Assembly (NCBI RefSeq): GCF_011927835.1
Contig: NZ_JAATJH010000004.1
Location: 111,656-175,655 of the forward strand
DNA length: 64,000 nt
Direction of reading: 5' to 3'
DNA from: Neolewinella antarctica
GTDB taxonomy: Bacteria; Bacteroidota; Bacteroidia; Chitinophagales; Saprospiraceae
The notes under the pieces were generated by a model. The model did no database searches. It had not been told where the DNA came from and saw only the letters and a program-made list of their open reading frames with translations. Both the position numbers and the translations under genes were made by a program. Below are positions 48,599-57,598 of the stretch, one piece after another (within the stretch, counting starts at the first letter, position 1; each line of letters starts with the position of its first letter).

Positions 48599-51241
48599 CT
48601 ACCTAACCCACCGATAAGCCGCCTTCACCAAAAACGTATTCCGAATCTCCTGGTCAAAAAGATCCCCCACGGTCTCGAACGAGTTCTTAGTCGGGTCACC
48701 ACCACCGCTACCGCCCTGTTGCCAAACGAAAAACAGTGTCGAACTCGGCCGGTACTCCCAGCGGAAAACGAGGTTGGAACGGAACTGGATAAAGTTAAAA
48801 TCCGGGTCATCGAAGGTGAAGTCGGTGGCCGCATCCGCATCGTCGTTGACGGAGTAGACGCTGGATTCTTTGTCAAACGAAAGCTCCTCGTCAGCGTAGC
48901 GCGGAAAGCGCTCCCCGAAGTCCCGCGCATCCGGGTCGCCGAGGCGGTTGAATTGTGTGTACTCGCCTTTCGTGATGAAGGGTTGGGCGTAGTACTGGAT
49001 CGTGAAGTCGGGCGTAAGGTTGTAGATCGCGCGGAGGGTCAGCGTGAGCGTTTGGCGATCGATTCTACCGTGTAGGTAGGCCGTGCGGTCCCCGTCCGTT
49101 TGCGTGTCGATGTACTGGTCGTTGCGGCCGCCCCATTCGAATTCGGGCTCGAAACTAAGCGCCAGCGCGTCGAGGGGTTGGTACCGAACTTCAAAGCCAG
49201 CGCCCCGGCCCTCGGTGTTGCCGTCGTACGAACCGCCACCGTTGGCGAACACCCCGAACGTCATTTTCTTCCGGTTGTCCGTCCGGTAATAGAACCCGGT
49301 GTAGAAGCCCGGGGAGCGCCGCAGCAGCGGGCCGCCCCGGAGCGCATTCTTACTGATGTCCTGCTGCTCCAGATTGAGAAAAGCATTGAAGAATGAGAAA
49401 TTCTTGAAGGTCGCGTTGACGTTCGTATTGTACCGCCGTTCAAGGGAAGAACCGTCAAAATCCCACCCCAAAAAGATATTGTGGTTCCACTGCCGCCGGT
49501 TAAAAATGCCCTGCGGTTTCCGCCAGACGCGCGAGCCCCAGGCGAAAGCGTTAACCTGGTCCGTATTACTTAAAAAGCCGATGTCGTTGATCTCCAATCC
49601 CGGACTGCGGTAGGTCGCCCCCGCCTCAAAAATCCAGTCGCCGGCAAAGTTGCCGACGGTTACCGTGCCGCCCGTGCCCTCCAGGCTCGTGCGGGTGGAA
49701 TCCACGCCCAGGTGGCTGGCGTCGGGCCGTTGGAAAAGGTGCTCGAAGGAGCGCTGCGTTCGGGTGATGGCTTGCTCTGAGCCGCGCACCTGGCTAGCGA
49801 GTAAGTTGACCCGCATCTGCCAGGCGCGGTCCTTCCAGCGGTGTACCAAATCCACGCCGCCGGAGTACGCGCTGTTGTGTAAAAATTCCAGGTCTTCGTT
49901 ACCTTCCAAATCCCGGTTAACCGTCGTCAGGATTACGCCGATGCTGCTGTTGCGGTCGTTAAAATCCTGCTGCACCCGCCCGACGTTGTAGCTCGTCAGC
50001 GGCTCCACGACTTCCGTTTCCTCGTTGTTGACGTTCACGATGTCCGCTAACTCTCGCTCCGTGACAGAAGAAAGCAAGCCCAGCGAAAGACCGCTCTGCG
50101 TCTTACCACTCACCTTCGCCGCGCCCAAAATAGTCGTGTTTTCCGGCTGCTGCACGTAGCGGCCATTCACTGGGTCGCCCTGGATGAACCGGCTCGGTAC
50201 GCCACCGATGCGCCGACTGTAAAAAAGCAAGTCGCCGGTGTAATTGCCACCTGCTTCGGACTGCGTCAACTGGTAATCAAAGATGTTGGCGTTCTCCACG
50301 AAAAAGGGCCGTTGCTCGCGGAAGAAGATTTGAAATCCGTCGAGATTAATGGCGCCCGGGTCGGCTTCGACTTGCCCAAAATCGGGGTTGATCGTGAAGT
50401 CGACCGCGATGTCGTTCGTCAGGCCGATCCGCCCGTCGAGGCCCACGCTGGCGCGGGTGTCCGTCTTGCGGCTGAAGGGGTCGTCGGCGTTGAACTTGCC
50501 GCCGGTGCGGACCTGGCCGAGTACGTAGGGTTGGAGTTCCAGCGGCTTGCGGGCCTTGATATTTTCAATGCCCTTCAGGGTTCCAAAGCGGCTCACCCAG
50601 CCATTCTGATCCTGCTTGACGGGCGACCACGCGTCGCGCTCCTGCTCCCGAAAGTTGAGGCGTGTGACCTGCAAACCCCACTCCTGGCTCGGGGCCTTAC
50701 CAAAGCGGAGTTGGGAGAAAGGGATGCGCGCTTCGACGGTGTAGCCAATCGAATCCTGCTTCGCTTTCATGAACCAGAACGGGTCCCAGTTACTGTCCCA
50801 ATTCTCCCCGTCGTTACTGATGAACTCGTCGCCGCGCACGCCGCTGACGGAACTGGAAAAGGAAAAGCCGGTGCGTTTATCGTTGAAACTATCGAAGTTG
50901 ATCTCCACGTAGTCGCCCGGGAAATCATCGCGGCGGCCGAGGCGGGCTTCAATCTTCTCGGGGTTGGTGTCGAAGGCGCGAAACGCCACGTAGAGGTTCT
51001 TCTGGTCGTACAGAATTTTGAACCGCGTTTCCTGGCTCACCGGCTCCGCGTCGCTGGGCTGCACTTGGTAGTTCAGGTCGGCCCAGGGCACTTGGTTCCA
51101 GATCGTGTCGCTGATGTTGCCGTCGATGGTGGGCGCATCACCAACGAGCCGCTGCGTCTCGTAGACAGGTTTTTCGTCCTGGCCGAACGCCGGTAAAGAC
51201 ACCAAACAAAGCGCCAGGCAGGGGCAGAGAAATGAACGCAT
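48599..51241 (-). CDS. DUF5916 outer-membrane-type protein with CBM9-like N-terminus
   Basis: The 880-residue exported protein has a signal peptide (MRSFLCPCLALCLVSLPAFG). A carbohydrate-binding-family-9-like domain follows (about 28-215, VGDAPTIDGNISDTIWNQVP; YDQKNLYVAFRAFD). The DUF5916 region (about 225-880) begins LELQPYVLGQVRTGGKF and includes INPDFGQVEADPGAINLDGF then QIFFREQRPFFVENA. Strand-rich periodic sequence and an aromatic C-terminal end (YRWVR) suggest an outer-membrane beta-barrel. I start at ATG 51241; an upstream extension through the leader would destroy the signal peptide. A GC-rich repeat lies in the leader (51285-51315). Confidence 0.88.
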   Translation of the reverse strand: MRSFLCPCLALCLVSLPAFGQDEKPVYETQRLVGDAPTIDGNISDTIWNQVPWADLNYQVQPSDAEPVSQETRFKILYDQKNLYVAFRAFDTNPEKIEARLGRRDDFPGDYVEINFDSFNDKRTGFSFSSSVSGVRGDEFISNDGENWDSNWDPFWFMKAKQDSIGYTVEARIPFSQLRFGKAPSQEWGLQVTRLNFREQERDAWSPVKQDQNGWVSRFGTLKGIENIKARKPLELQPYVLGQVRTGGKFNADDPFSRKTDTRASVGLDGRIGLTNDIAVDFTINPDFGQVEADPGAINLDGFQIFFREQRPFFVENANIFDYQLTQSEAGGNYTGDLLFYSRRIGGVPSRFIQGDPVNGRYVQQPENTTILGAAKVSGKTQSGLSLGLLSSVTERELADIVNVNNEETEVVEPLTSYNVGRVQQDFNDRNSSIGVILTTVNRDLEGNEDLEFLHNSAYSGGVDLVHRWKDRAWQMRVNLLASQVRGSEQAITRTQRSFEHLFQRPDASHLGVDSTRTSLEGTGGTVTVGNFAGDWIFEAGATYRSPGLEINDIGFLSNTDQVNAFAWGSRVWRKPQGIFNRRQWNHNIFLGWDFDGSSLERRYNTNVNATFKNFSFFNAFLNLEQQDISKNALRGGPLLRRSPGFYTGFYYRTDNRKKMTFGVFANGGGSYDGNTEGRGAGFEVRYQPLDALALSFEPEFEWGGRNDQYIDTQTDGDRTAYLHGRIDRQTLTLTLRAIYNLTPDFTIQYYAQPFITKGEYTQFNRLGDPDARDFGERFPRYADEELSFDKESSVYSVNDDADAATDFTFDDPDFNFIQFRSNLVFRWEYRPSSTLFFVWQQGGSGGGDPTKNSFETVGDLFDQEIRNTFLVKAAYRWVR

Positions 51242-51284
51242 AATTGTGGTGAACTGAATACTAGGAGAAGGCGGAAATAAAAAG

Positions 51285-51315
51285 GGGTCCCGACTTAGTC
51301 GGGACGGGTGCAGGG
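51285..51315. repeat. GC-rich dispersed repeat, hairpin form, in the DUF5916 leader
   Basis: GGGGTCCCGACTTAGTCGGG then ACGGGTGCAGGG, sharing the GTCCCGACTTAGTCGGGAC palindrome with the copy before hisG (6776). Confidence 0.85.
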
Positions 51316-51476
51316 GAATTAGCGGGAACAAGCTAGAATTGATGTTCCCTAAAAGAGCACATTACCCCCGGTAAAGACCGACTACCGGGCCGGGGGCAAA
51401 GGTAAGCGGAGCGCCCAGGGTTACTGATGCGCTCCGGTCACATTGGGGTGTTAACACTGATTATCCAACGAGCGGC

Positions 51477-52142
51477 TTAGTCCACCGACTGGATCCGGGA
51501 AGCACCACTGGTCCGTACGTTCAGCGACGCACTGCCCCGGTTTCTCACGGAGCTGGCCCCGGAAGCCTTTCCGCTGAGCTGCTCACTCACCCCTAACTTG
51601 ATCGAGCTTGCCCCGGCCACGTCGATCTCGGCGCGCTCGACCTTCAAGTCGGCAAGGTCGACGTTGGAAGCCCCGGAGGCATCCAAGTTGAGACGCTTTG
51701 CGCGGGAGTCCTTTACGCTAACGGAGGCTGCCCCGGAGAAATCAAAATCCATCTCGCCGGAGCCTTCGGTAAACCCGGAAGCCGCCACGCGGGCGGCACC
51801 GCTGGCCCGTAAACTCGTCAGGGTCGGCATGGTGATGACGGCCCGGACTTTCAAGTCTTCGTACCGGGTTTCCTGCGCTAACGTCAGCTGCAATACGCCC
51901 GACCGGACGCTCGTCTCCACGAGACCGATCACGTTGTCGGACGCCTCGATTTCAACGGAATATGCACTGCCCTGACGCACGGTCGCTTCGATCGTGCTGC
52001 TGACGTCGAGGCCGGTAAAATCAGCGTGGTCACGCATTTCGGTTACCGTATTGTTGGAGGCTTTGACGGAGCGTTGCCGCTGGGCGCAGGTGGTGAGGGT
52101 GAAGCAGGTGAGTAACAACAGGAGAAAGGAGGTGCGTAGCAT
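51477..52142 (-). CDS. Head-GIN domain (DUF2807) lipoprotein
   Basis: The 221-residue lipoprotein has signal peptide MLRTSFLLLLLTCFTLTTC with the lipobox Cys at 19. The mature part is a repetitive beta-solenoid of DUF2807 type: FTGLDVSSTIEATVRQGS, then short Ser/Gly/Ala repeats (SGAARVAASG; SGAASVSVKDS; SGASNVDLADL; AGASSIKLGVS; SGASSVRNRG; SGASRIQSVD). It should sit at the cell envelope with an adhesive or structural role that is not known for this family. The start at 52142 is chosen because it gives the signal sequence. Confidence 0.85.
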   Translation of the reverse strand: MLRTSFLLLLLTCFTLTTCAQRQRSVKASNNTVTEMRDHADFTGLDVSSTIEATVRQGSAYSVEIEASDNVIGLVETSVRSGVLQLTLAQETRYEDLKVRAVITMPTLTSLRASGAARVAASGFTEGSGEMDFDFSGAASVSVKDSRAKRLNLDASGASNVDLADLKVERAEIDVAGASSIKLGVSEQLSGKASGASSVRNRGSASLNVRTSGASRIQSVD

Positions 52143-52240
52143 AATTTGGGTGGCGTAGATGTGTGATGTCTGGTGAATTCCGGGGCGTGGCCACGGTTGT
52201 AACAAGAGGGACGAAGTTCAACCATCAGGGTTGCACCCCG

Positions 52241-53371
52241 CTACCAACTCTTTTTACCCACCAACCCCACCACGGCAAGGTACAAATACATGGGCCCCAC
52301 CCAGACGTCGAAGAAAGCCACGTTCGCCAGTAGTTTTCCCCAGATTTTCCACCCCAACCCGGCATCCACGTCCTCGCCCAATAATGCTTCCGGATAATAA
52401 GCCGGTGCGCAAGCGTAAGTAATGGCGAGCAGTCGAATGCAGTAACAATAGGCCACTAATTGCACTTCCCCGTACCAAAGCATAAGTGCCCCCAGCACGT
52501 AAAAAAAACCGTGGCTCGCCGCCAAAACCGTCAGCAAAACCGAGACTTCCAGTGGATACCGCCCGCCCGTCGACTGGTGCCGTGCCCGCTGCAAAAAGTA
52601 CTTTTCCCAATTCGGCTGCGGCGCGCTGTACGTCCAGGTTTCCGGCTCGACGACTACCGCCGTGCCCACTACCGTTGCGGCGGAGCTCACCAGTAAGTCA
52701 TCATCTCCGCTCGCCAGATCGGTGTGCCCGGCAAAGCCTTCCGCCCGGTTGAAAAAGCTTTTGGTGTAAGCGAGGTTTCGCCCAACGCCCATGTACGGTA
52801 GGCCCCGGTGCGAGAAAGAAAGGTACTTCAAGCTAACGTAAACCGACTCAAACTGCTGCCACCGCGCCAGTAGGCCGGCACCGATTTCCGCTCGGTAAGG
52901 AGAAACGCCGAGGAGCAATTCCGTCTTACCATAAAGCCGCCCCGCTATACCCCACAGCCACCACCGGGAGGCCGGTATGCAATCCGCATCCGTCAGCACC
53001 AGCCGCTCGTGCTTTGCCTGCGCGATTCCGTAAGCCAGGGCATCCTTCTTGCCGGGTCGCGTCCGGCCGGGGTACAAAACCCGCACCCGGTCATCCCCCC
53101 GCTCCAGTGTCCGCGCCAACTCCGTGGAGCCATCCGTAGAATTATCGTCCACCAAAATTAACTCAAAACCGGGCGGGTACTCCTGCGCGAGAATCCCCCG
53201 CACGCAGGCGGCTAAGTTGTCAACCTCGTTGCGAAAACAAACGATAACGCTCGCCGGGTGAGTAGCCACGACCGGCGGCGTCCGCCACCGTTCCCGGTAC
53301 GCGGTCCGGAAGCATGAGCCCCAAAAGAGAAGCTGAATCGCGGCGGTGAGGGTGAAAAGTATTGTAAGCAT
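52241..53371 (-). CDS. Membrane glycosyltransferase, GT2 family
   Basis: The 376-residue inner-membrane enzyme has an N-terminal hydrophobic helix, a GT-A domain (about 37-260) with ASVIVCFRNEVDNLAACVRG, LILVDDNSTDGSTELARTLE, LVLTDADCIPASRWWLW (the DxD), GDDDLLVSSAATVVG, and the acceptor-site QRARHQSTGGRYPLEV (Q/RxxRW-like), then four C-terminal membrane segments. It transfers a sugar from a nucleotide donor to a lipid or polysaccharide acceptor at the cytoplasmic face; the product is unknown. It is co-directional with the GNAT and rpoN genes upstream on the minus strand. Confidence 0.88.
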   Translation of the reverse strand: MLTILFTLTAAIQLLFWGSCFRTAYRERWRTPPVVATHPASVIVCFRNEVDNLAACVRGILAQEYPPGFELILVDDNSTDGSTELARTLERGDDRVRVLYPGRTRPGKKDALAYGIAQAKHERLVLTDADCIPASRWWLWGIAGRLYGKTELLLGVSPYRAEIGAGLLARWQQFESVYVSLKYLSFSHRGLPYMGVGRNLAYTKSFFNRAEGFAGHTDLASGDDDLLVSSAATVVGTAVVVEPETWTYSAPQPNWEKYFLQRARHQSTGGRYPLEVSVLLTVLAASHGFFYVLGALMLWYGEVQLVAYCYCIRLLAITYACAPAYYPEALLGEDVDAGLGWKIWGKLLANVAFFDVWVGPMYLYLAVVGLVGKKSW

Positions 53372-53388
53372 GCGGGCGGGTTACTGGC

Positions 53389-53679
53389 CTATATTTCGCC
53401 CACGATCTCGTTCCACTCCGGGTGCCGCTCGATGTAGGCCGCCACGAACGGGCAGTAGGGGAGCACGGTCAATTTGTGGTCCTTAGCGTGCTGGAGGGCG
53501 GCCTTGACCAGCGTAGAACCGATGCCCTGTCCCTGCAAATCGTCGGGTACTTCGGTGTGTACGAGCGCAATTCGGTCGCGCCCCAGGCGGTAATCGAGCT
53601 TGGACGTTTGCGCGCCGCTGGCCATTTCAAATCGGTACTTCTCGGGGTTGTTGGTTACTGCTTCGGTGGAGTCGGTCAT
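53389..53679 (-). CDS. Small GCN5-like N-acetyltransferase (YjdJ type)
   Basis: At 96 residues this is a minimal GNAT: an N-terminal strand (EKYRFEMASGAQTSKLDYRL), acetyl-CoA-binding VPDDLQGQGIGSTLVKAAL and the conserved LPYCPFVAAYIERHPEW that marks the YjdJ/COG2388 group. Role unknown in most bacteria. It lies 17 bp after the start side of the GT2 gene and 100 bp from rpoN, separated by a palindromic heptamer array. Confidence 0.85.
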   Translation of the reverse strand: MTDSTEAVTNNPEKYRFEMASGAQTSKLDYRLGRDRIALVHTEVPDDLQGQGIGSTLVKAALQHAKDHKLTVLPYCPFVAAYIERHPEWNEIVGEI

Positions 53680-53712
53680 CTTTGGTTATTTTTTATGGGG
53701 GGGGAAGATAGT

Positions 53713-53777
53713 AGTCTGTGGTCTAAGGTCTGTAGTCTGTGGTTCATCGTACAGACTACAGACCACAGACTCTAGAC
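53713..53777. repeat. Palindromic heptamer-phased GTCT repeat
   Basis: Left arm AGTCTGT, GGTCTAA, GGTCTGT, AGTCTGT; right arm ACAGACT, ACAGACC, ACAGACT, CTAGACT. GGTCTGTAGTCTG (53727-53739) and CAGACTACAGACC (53752-53764) are perfect 13-bp complements. It lies between rpoN and the GNAT gene. Confidence 0.9.
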
Positions 53778-53781
53778 TTTT

Positions 53782-55281
53782 TCAGAACTCCTTCCGCAAC
53801 CGAGCCACCGGCATCCCCAGCTGCTCGCGGTACTTAGCGACCGTCCGCCGGGCAATGTCGTAGCCTTTTTTGGCGAGTTCTTTTTGCAGGGTGCCGTCGG
53901 CGAGTGGCTTGCGTTTGTCTTCTTCTTCGATGATGGTTTTGAGCACGTCCTTGATTTCCGTCGTGCTTACTTCCTGGCCTTCCTGATTGGTCATGCCCTC
54001 GCTGAAGAACTCGCGGAGGCTGTGGATGCCATAGTCCGTTTGGACGAATTTACTGCTGGCCACCCGGCTGACGGTGCTGATGTCCAGTCCGGTGATCTCG
54101 CCAATGTCCTTGAGGATCATGGGGCGGAGGTCCTTGACGTCGCCGCTGCGGAAGAAGGCTTCCTGGTAGCGCATGATGGCGTGCATAACGGAGAAGAGGG
54201 TCTGCTGCCGCTGCTGAATGGCTTCGATGAACCAACTGGCGGAGTCGATATTCTGGCGGATGAAGCCGGCGGCCTGTTTCTGGGCGACGGTGAGTTTGCC
54301 ACTTTCTTTCTGCTCCTTGCGGAAGTTTTTGAGCATCTCCTGGTAGTGGTCGCTCACTTTCAGGTCGGGGGCGTTGCGGGCGGTGAGTTGCAGTTTTAGC
54401 TTGCCGTCCTGAATGGAAAGGACAAAATCCGGGACGACGGTGCGCGCGCTTTGGCCGCCGGCCGCGCCGGTGAGACCGCTGGCGGGTTTGGGGTTGAGGC
54501 GCAGTATTTCGCGCAGGGCGTCGCGGAGGTCGTCCTCGTCGACGTCGAGCTTTTCCTGGAGTTTCTCGTAGTGCTTCTTAGAAAAAGCTTCGAAGTTTTC
54601 CTTCAGGATGCGCTGGGCCAGCACGATGTCGGCGAACTGCATGTCTTCGATGTCGTCGCCGTAATCCACCAGGTGGTTGATCTGGAGGAGAAGACATTCG
54701 CGGAGGTCGCGGGCGGCGATACCGGGCGGGTCGAGGGTTTGGACTCTTTTGAGGACGGCCTGAATCTCACTCACCGGAACGTCGAGATTGTAGTTGATCA
54801 GCAGGTCGTCGGCAATGGCGGTGAGGCTGCGCTGCAGGTAGCCGTCGTTGTCGAGGTTGCCGATGATCTGGCTGGCGATGAGGATCTCCAGGTGAGATTG
54901 GAGTTCGAGTCCGCTAATTTGGCTGTCCAGGTATTGTAAAAGACTCGTCTCGTCGGCCGTATAGCTACCGGGGGCGGCATAGTCTTCGTCGCTTTTTTTG
55001 GATTGGTTGTAGCTCGTTGGGTCGTCTTCGAGGTACTGCTGGAAGTAGTCGTCGTCGTAGTCAGAGTTGCGTTCGTCTTTTTCTTTTTCGTCGCGCTCTT
55101 CCGCTTTCTCGTCGGTATCGGGCTCGGCCGGGGCGGCTTCTTCGAGGGTAGGGTTGCGTTCGAGCTCCTCCTTGATGCGGTTCTCCAGTTCCATCAGCGG
55201 CAACTGAACCAGCTGCATGAGCTGGATCTGCCGGGGGCTGGCGGTCTGGGATTGTTTTTGCTTGAAATTTTGTCCGATCAT
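53782..55281 (-). CDS. rpoN: RNA polymerase sigma-54 factor RpoN
   Basis: The 499-residue sigma-54 has the Gln/Leu-rich activator-interacting region I (MIGQNFKQKQSQTASPRQIQ then LMQLVQLPLMELENRI), an acidic region II (about 55-100), the core-binding middle (ETSLLQYLDSQISG; IIGNLDNDGYLQRSL) and the C-terminal RpoN box ARRTVAKYREQLGMP. It binds -24/-12 promoters and needs an enhancer-binding ATPase, none of which is encoded in this window. Length matches the family. The gene is followed by a heptamer palindrome and two further minus-strand genes. Confidence 0.97.
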   Translation of the reverse strand: MIGQNFKQKQSQTASPRQIQLMQLVQLPLMELENRIKEELERNPTLEEAAPAEPDTDEKAEERDEKEKDERNSDYDDDYFQQYLEDDPTSYNQSKKSDEDYAAPGSYTADETSLLQYLDSQISGLELQSHLEILIASQIIGNLDNDGYLQRSLTAIADDLLINYNLDVPVSEIQAVLKRVQTLDPPGIAARDLRECLLLQINHLVDYGDDIEDMQFADIVLAQRILKENFEAFSKKHYEKLQEKLDVDEDDLRDALREILRLNPKPASGLTGAAGGQSARTVVPDFVLSIQDGKLKLQLTARNAPDLKVSDHYQEMLKNFRKEQKESGKLTVAQKQAAGFIRQNIDSASWFIEAIQQRQQTLFSVMHAIMRYQEAFFRSGDVKDLRPMILKDIGEITGLDISTVSRVASSKFVQTDYGIHSLREFFSEGMTNQEGQEVSTTEIKDVLKTIIEEEDKRKPLADGTLQKELAKKGYDIARRTVAKYREQLGMPVARLRKEF

Positions 55282-55715
55282 GAAGAAAGGGGGGTAAGGG
55301 AGCGTGGTTTGGGGGTTGCTTAAAGGTAGGGTGTTGTGTGTACAGTTAAGCAGGGCGGTGGGTTTAGGTTTATCTAGTTGCCCGTAGCGATCGCTGGAAA
55401 CGCGGATAAACGCCGCCGGTCGTGGACTGAGCCTCGGGTGTTTAATTTAGTGAGGCTTTTCATTTGTACGGTAATCGTGCGCGTAGTGCGCTTTCTTACT
55501 GCTACTTTCTTTCAGGGTATCTCTCTAGCTCTTTTTGCGCGGAGAATAATTAGACTGATCATATGGCGGGTGTACGCTAATTTTGTTTCTTGCCGTAGTA
55601 AATCCGTGTGTGAGCACGGAATAGCTGAATGCAGAGGCACCCCGTCCCGTCCGGGAGTACTTCTAACGACTCAACTCACGAGCTGGTAATTTTCACCAAA
55701 CGCCGCACAACACTA
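55282..55715. other. Long spacer upstream of the DUF4861-like gene
   Basis: No gene is supported. A perfect hairpin TCCGTG-tgtgag-CACGGA lies at 55602-55619. A degenerate GC-rich stretch (ggcaccccgtcccgtccggg) is near 55636. A 103-codon open frame (55378-55689) has the composition of random sequence. Confidence 0.45.
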
Positions 55716-56699
55716 ATGATGACACTCAACAAACCTTGCTTGCTAGCCCCCTTACTCGGCACCTGCGGCCTCGCCCTAATGCTGTTCTCCTGCGGCGGTG
55801 GCGATCAGGCTACTACGTCAAATAATGACGTGGCTACTACCGACGAAACCATCCGCACCAATATCCGCCTGGCCAAGCGCAACGCCCAGAACGAGTTCGT
55901 GGAAGGCACGGAATTTATCCGCGACGCCGACCACGTGGGGCAAATCATGCCCGCCCGCTACCAAAACGAAGGCCCCGCCTGGGAGAACGAGAACATCGGT
56001 TTTCGGATGTACTGGGACGAGCGTAACGGCATCGACATCCACGGCAAAAAAGTGCGCGACATGGTGATGGACACCGTTGGCCTGGACGGGAACAACTACC
56101 ACGAAATGTCCGACTGGGGCATGGACGTGCTCAAGGCCGGCAACTCCCTCGGCGCGGGTAGCATTGCCCTGATGATCGATGGGGAAGTTTATCGCATCGG
56201 CGACGCCCGGGAAGAAAAGATCACCATCACGGAAGAAGGCGCGGAACGTTCCGCCTTTTTGCTCGAATACAACGGACTAGAAATTGCCGGGCGGACCATC
56301 GACCTGGACTGGAATATCAGCATCGAAGCCGGCACCCACGGCTACGAATCTACCGTGACGGCTACCGGACTCACCGGCGGTGAATCGCTGATCATCGGCA
56401 TCGTCAATCTGCACTCCGATACGCTCTATACGGTAGAGAAAGAGGACCGTTTCGTCGCTTACACGCACGGCCCGCAGGCGGAGAAAGAGTATTACCTAGG
56501 TATGGCCGTCTCGGTCGACGAGGCGGACTTCGTGGACCACGGTGAGCTAGCCCCCGAGGCCCAGCCGGTGGCTTCCACTTATTACGTCCGGGCCAAACTG
56601 GAAAACGGCAAGCCGGTTGGCTACCGCTTTACGGCGGGCTGGGCGCCGGGCCACCCCGAATTTGAGCGGCGGGAAGCCTTCGAAGCGGTAATTCAGTAA
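55716..56699 (+). CDS. DUF4861-like lipoprotein
   Basis: The 327-residue protein begins at ATG 55716, giving MMTLNKPCLLAPLLGTCGLA then LMLFSCGGGD, a lipoprotein signal with its lipobox Cys near 25; upstream extension lacks any signal. The mature region contains WENENIGFRMYWDERNGIDI, DWGMDVLKAGNSLGAGSIAL, VTATGLTGGESLIIGI and YTHGPQAEKEYYLGMAVSVD, which I associate with the DUF4861 group of Bacteroidota. That family occurs in polysaccharide-degradation loci, though no such genes are next to it here. The assignment is tentative. Confidence 0.65.
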   Translation: MMTLNKPCLLAPLLGTCGLALMLFSCGGGDQATTSNNDVATTDETIRTNIRLAKRNAQNEFVEGTEFIRDADHVGQIMPARYQNEGPAWENENIGFRMYWDERNGIDIHGKKVRDMVMDTVGLDGNNYHEMSDWGMDVLKAGNSLGAGSIALMIDGEVYRIGDAREEKITITEEGAERSAFLLEYNGLEIAGRTIDLDWNISIEAGTHGYESTVTATGLTGGESLIIGIVNLHSDTLYTVEKEDRFVAYTHGPQAEKEYYLGMAVSVDEADFVDHGELAPEAQPVASTYYVRAKLENGKPVGYRFTAGWAPGHPEFERREAFEAVIQ

Positions 56700-56770
56700 G
56701 GAAAATCACCACCGGGCAAGCCGTACCCGCGCGCCGCAACGATAATCCTTTCCCCCCCAAGCAACGAGCC

Positions 56771-57469
56771 ATGAAAAACATCGTCATCCTATCCGGCGCC
56801 GGCGTATCCGCCGAATCCGGCATCGCTACTTTCCGCGACAGCAACGGCCTGTGGGAAAACCACCGCGTGGAGGACGTCGCGAGCCCCGAGGGCTTCGCGC
56901 GCGACCCCGAATTAGTCCTTAACTTCTACAACCAGCGCCGCGCCCAACTCCACACCGTAGCACCCAACCGGGGCCACGAATTGATCGCCGGGTTGGAGAA
57001 AGATCATAACGTCACCGTCGTCACCCAGAACATCGACGACCTGCACGAGCGGGCGGGCAGTACGAACGTGATCCACCTGCACGGAGAGTTGTTTAAAGCA
57101 CGGGCGGTCAACGACCGGGAGCCGCCGGTGGCGTGGAAAGGCGACATCCGCGTTGGTGACCTGACCGAAAGTGGCCAGCAACTTCGCCCCCACATCGTGT
57201 GGTTCGGGGAGGCGGTGCCGGAGATCGAGCGCGCCGCCGACGTCGTTTCTCGCGCTGACTTAATCATCATCGTCGGTACGTCCATGCAGGTGTACCCCGC
57301 CGCCGGCCTGGTGGGCTACGCGCCGCCGAACGCGCCAATTATTTATATCGACCCTAAGCCGAGCATTAACCACGAGCTTTCGCGGCGGGACATTACCGTG
57401 ATTGAAAAAAGGGGTAGTGAGGGGATGTTGGAGGTGGTGGAGTTGATCCAAAGACTGTTTCAAGGTTGA
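56771..57469 (+). CDS. Sirtuin-type NAD-dependent protein deacylase (CobB-like) without zinc cysteines
   Basis: The 232-residue enzyme should remove acetyl or acyl groups from lysines using NAD. Motifs present: GAGVSAESGIATFR (14-residue NAD loop), TQNIDDLHERAG, catalytic His in HLHGEL, PHIVWFGEAVPE, GTSMQVYPAAGL and YIDPKPS. The four zinc-binding cysteines that most sirtuins carry between HGE and PHIVWFGE are absent; this spacer (about 25 residues) is shorter and Cys-free, a variant seen in some Bacteroidota. The last Gly codon and the TGA stop are provided by an inverted-repeat element. Confidence 0.88.
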   Translation: MKNIVILSGAGVSAESGIATFRDSNGLWENHRVEDVASPEGFARDPELVLNFYNQRRAQLHTVAPNRGHELIAGLEKDHNVTVVTQNIDDLHERAGSTNVIHLHGELFKARAVNDREPPVAWKGDIRVGDLTESGQQLRPHIVWFGEAVPEIERAADVVSRADLIIIVGTSMQVYPAAGLVGYAPPNAPIIYIDPKPSINHELSRRDITVIEKRGSEGMLEVVELIQRLFQG

Positions 57470-57553
57470 GGGCATCCTGCCCGATCCCGATAGCTATCGG
57501 GAAACAGCGGCAGCGCTACCGCACGGCCATTCGGGCAGGATGCCCTCAACCTT
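57462..57553. repeat. Inverted-repeat element, second copy, with 23-bp perfect arms
   Basis: Arms 57462-57484 and 57531-57553 are perfect complements starting AAGGTTGAGGGCATCCTGCC. Between them are the palindrome CCCGATAG/CTATCGGG (a GC-rich dispersed repeat core) and GGCAGCGCTACCGCACGG, also present at 5050-5067. The left arm carries the stop codon of the sirtuin gene (57467-57469). Confidence 0.92.
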
Positions 57554-57598
57554 TGGGTGGGCGAATTGTAGTTTGAGCCCCAATAGCGCCCAAGGCCC

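Noticed and set aside
50312-51196. 294-residue open frame opposite the DUF5916 gene
   Set aside because: Antisense shadow; the other strand carries a signal peptide and recognisable domains throughout.
52357-52386. Possible GC-rich repeat inside the GT2 gene
   Set aside because: Similarity to the family (CCCGGCATCCACGTCCTCGC) is suggestive but several mismatches leave coincidence possible; noted only as a candidate.
55378-55689. 103-residue open frame upstream of the DUF4861-like gene
   Set aside because: Composition resembles random sequence, no motif and no plausible start signal.
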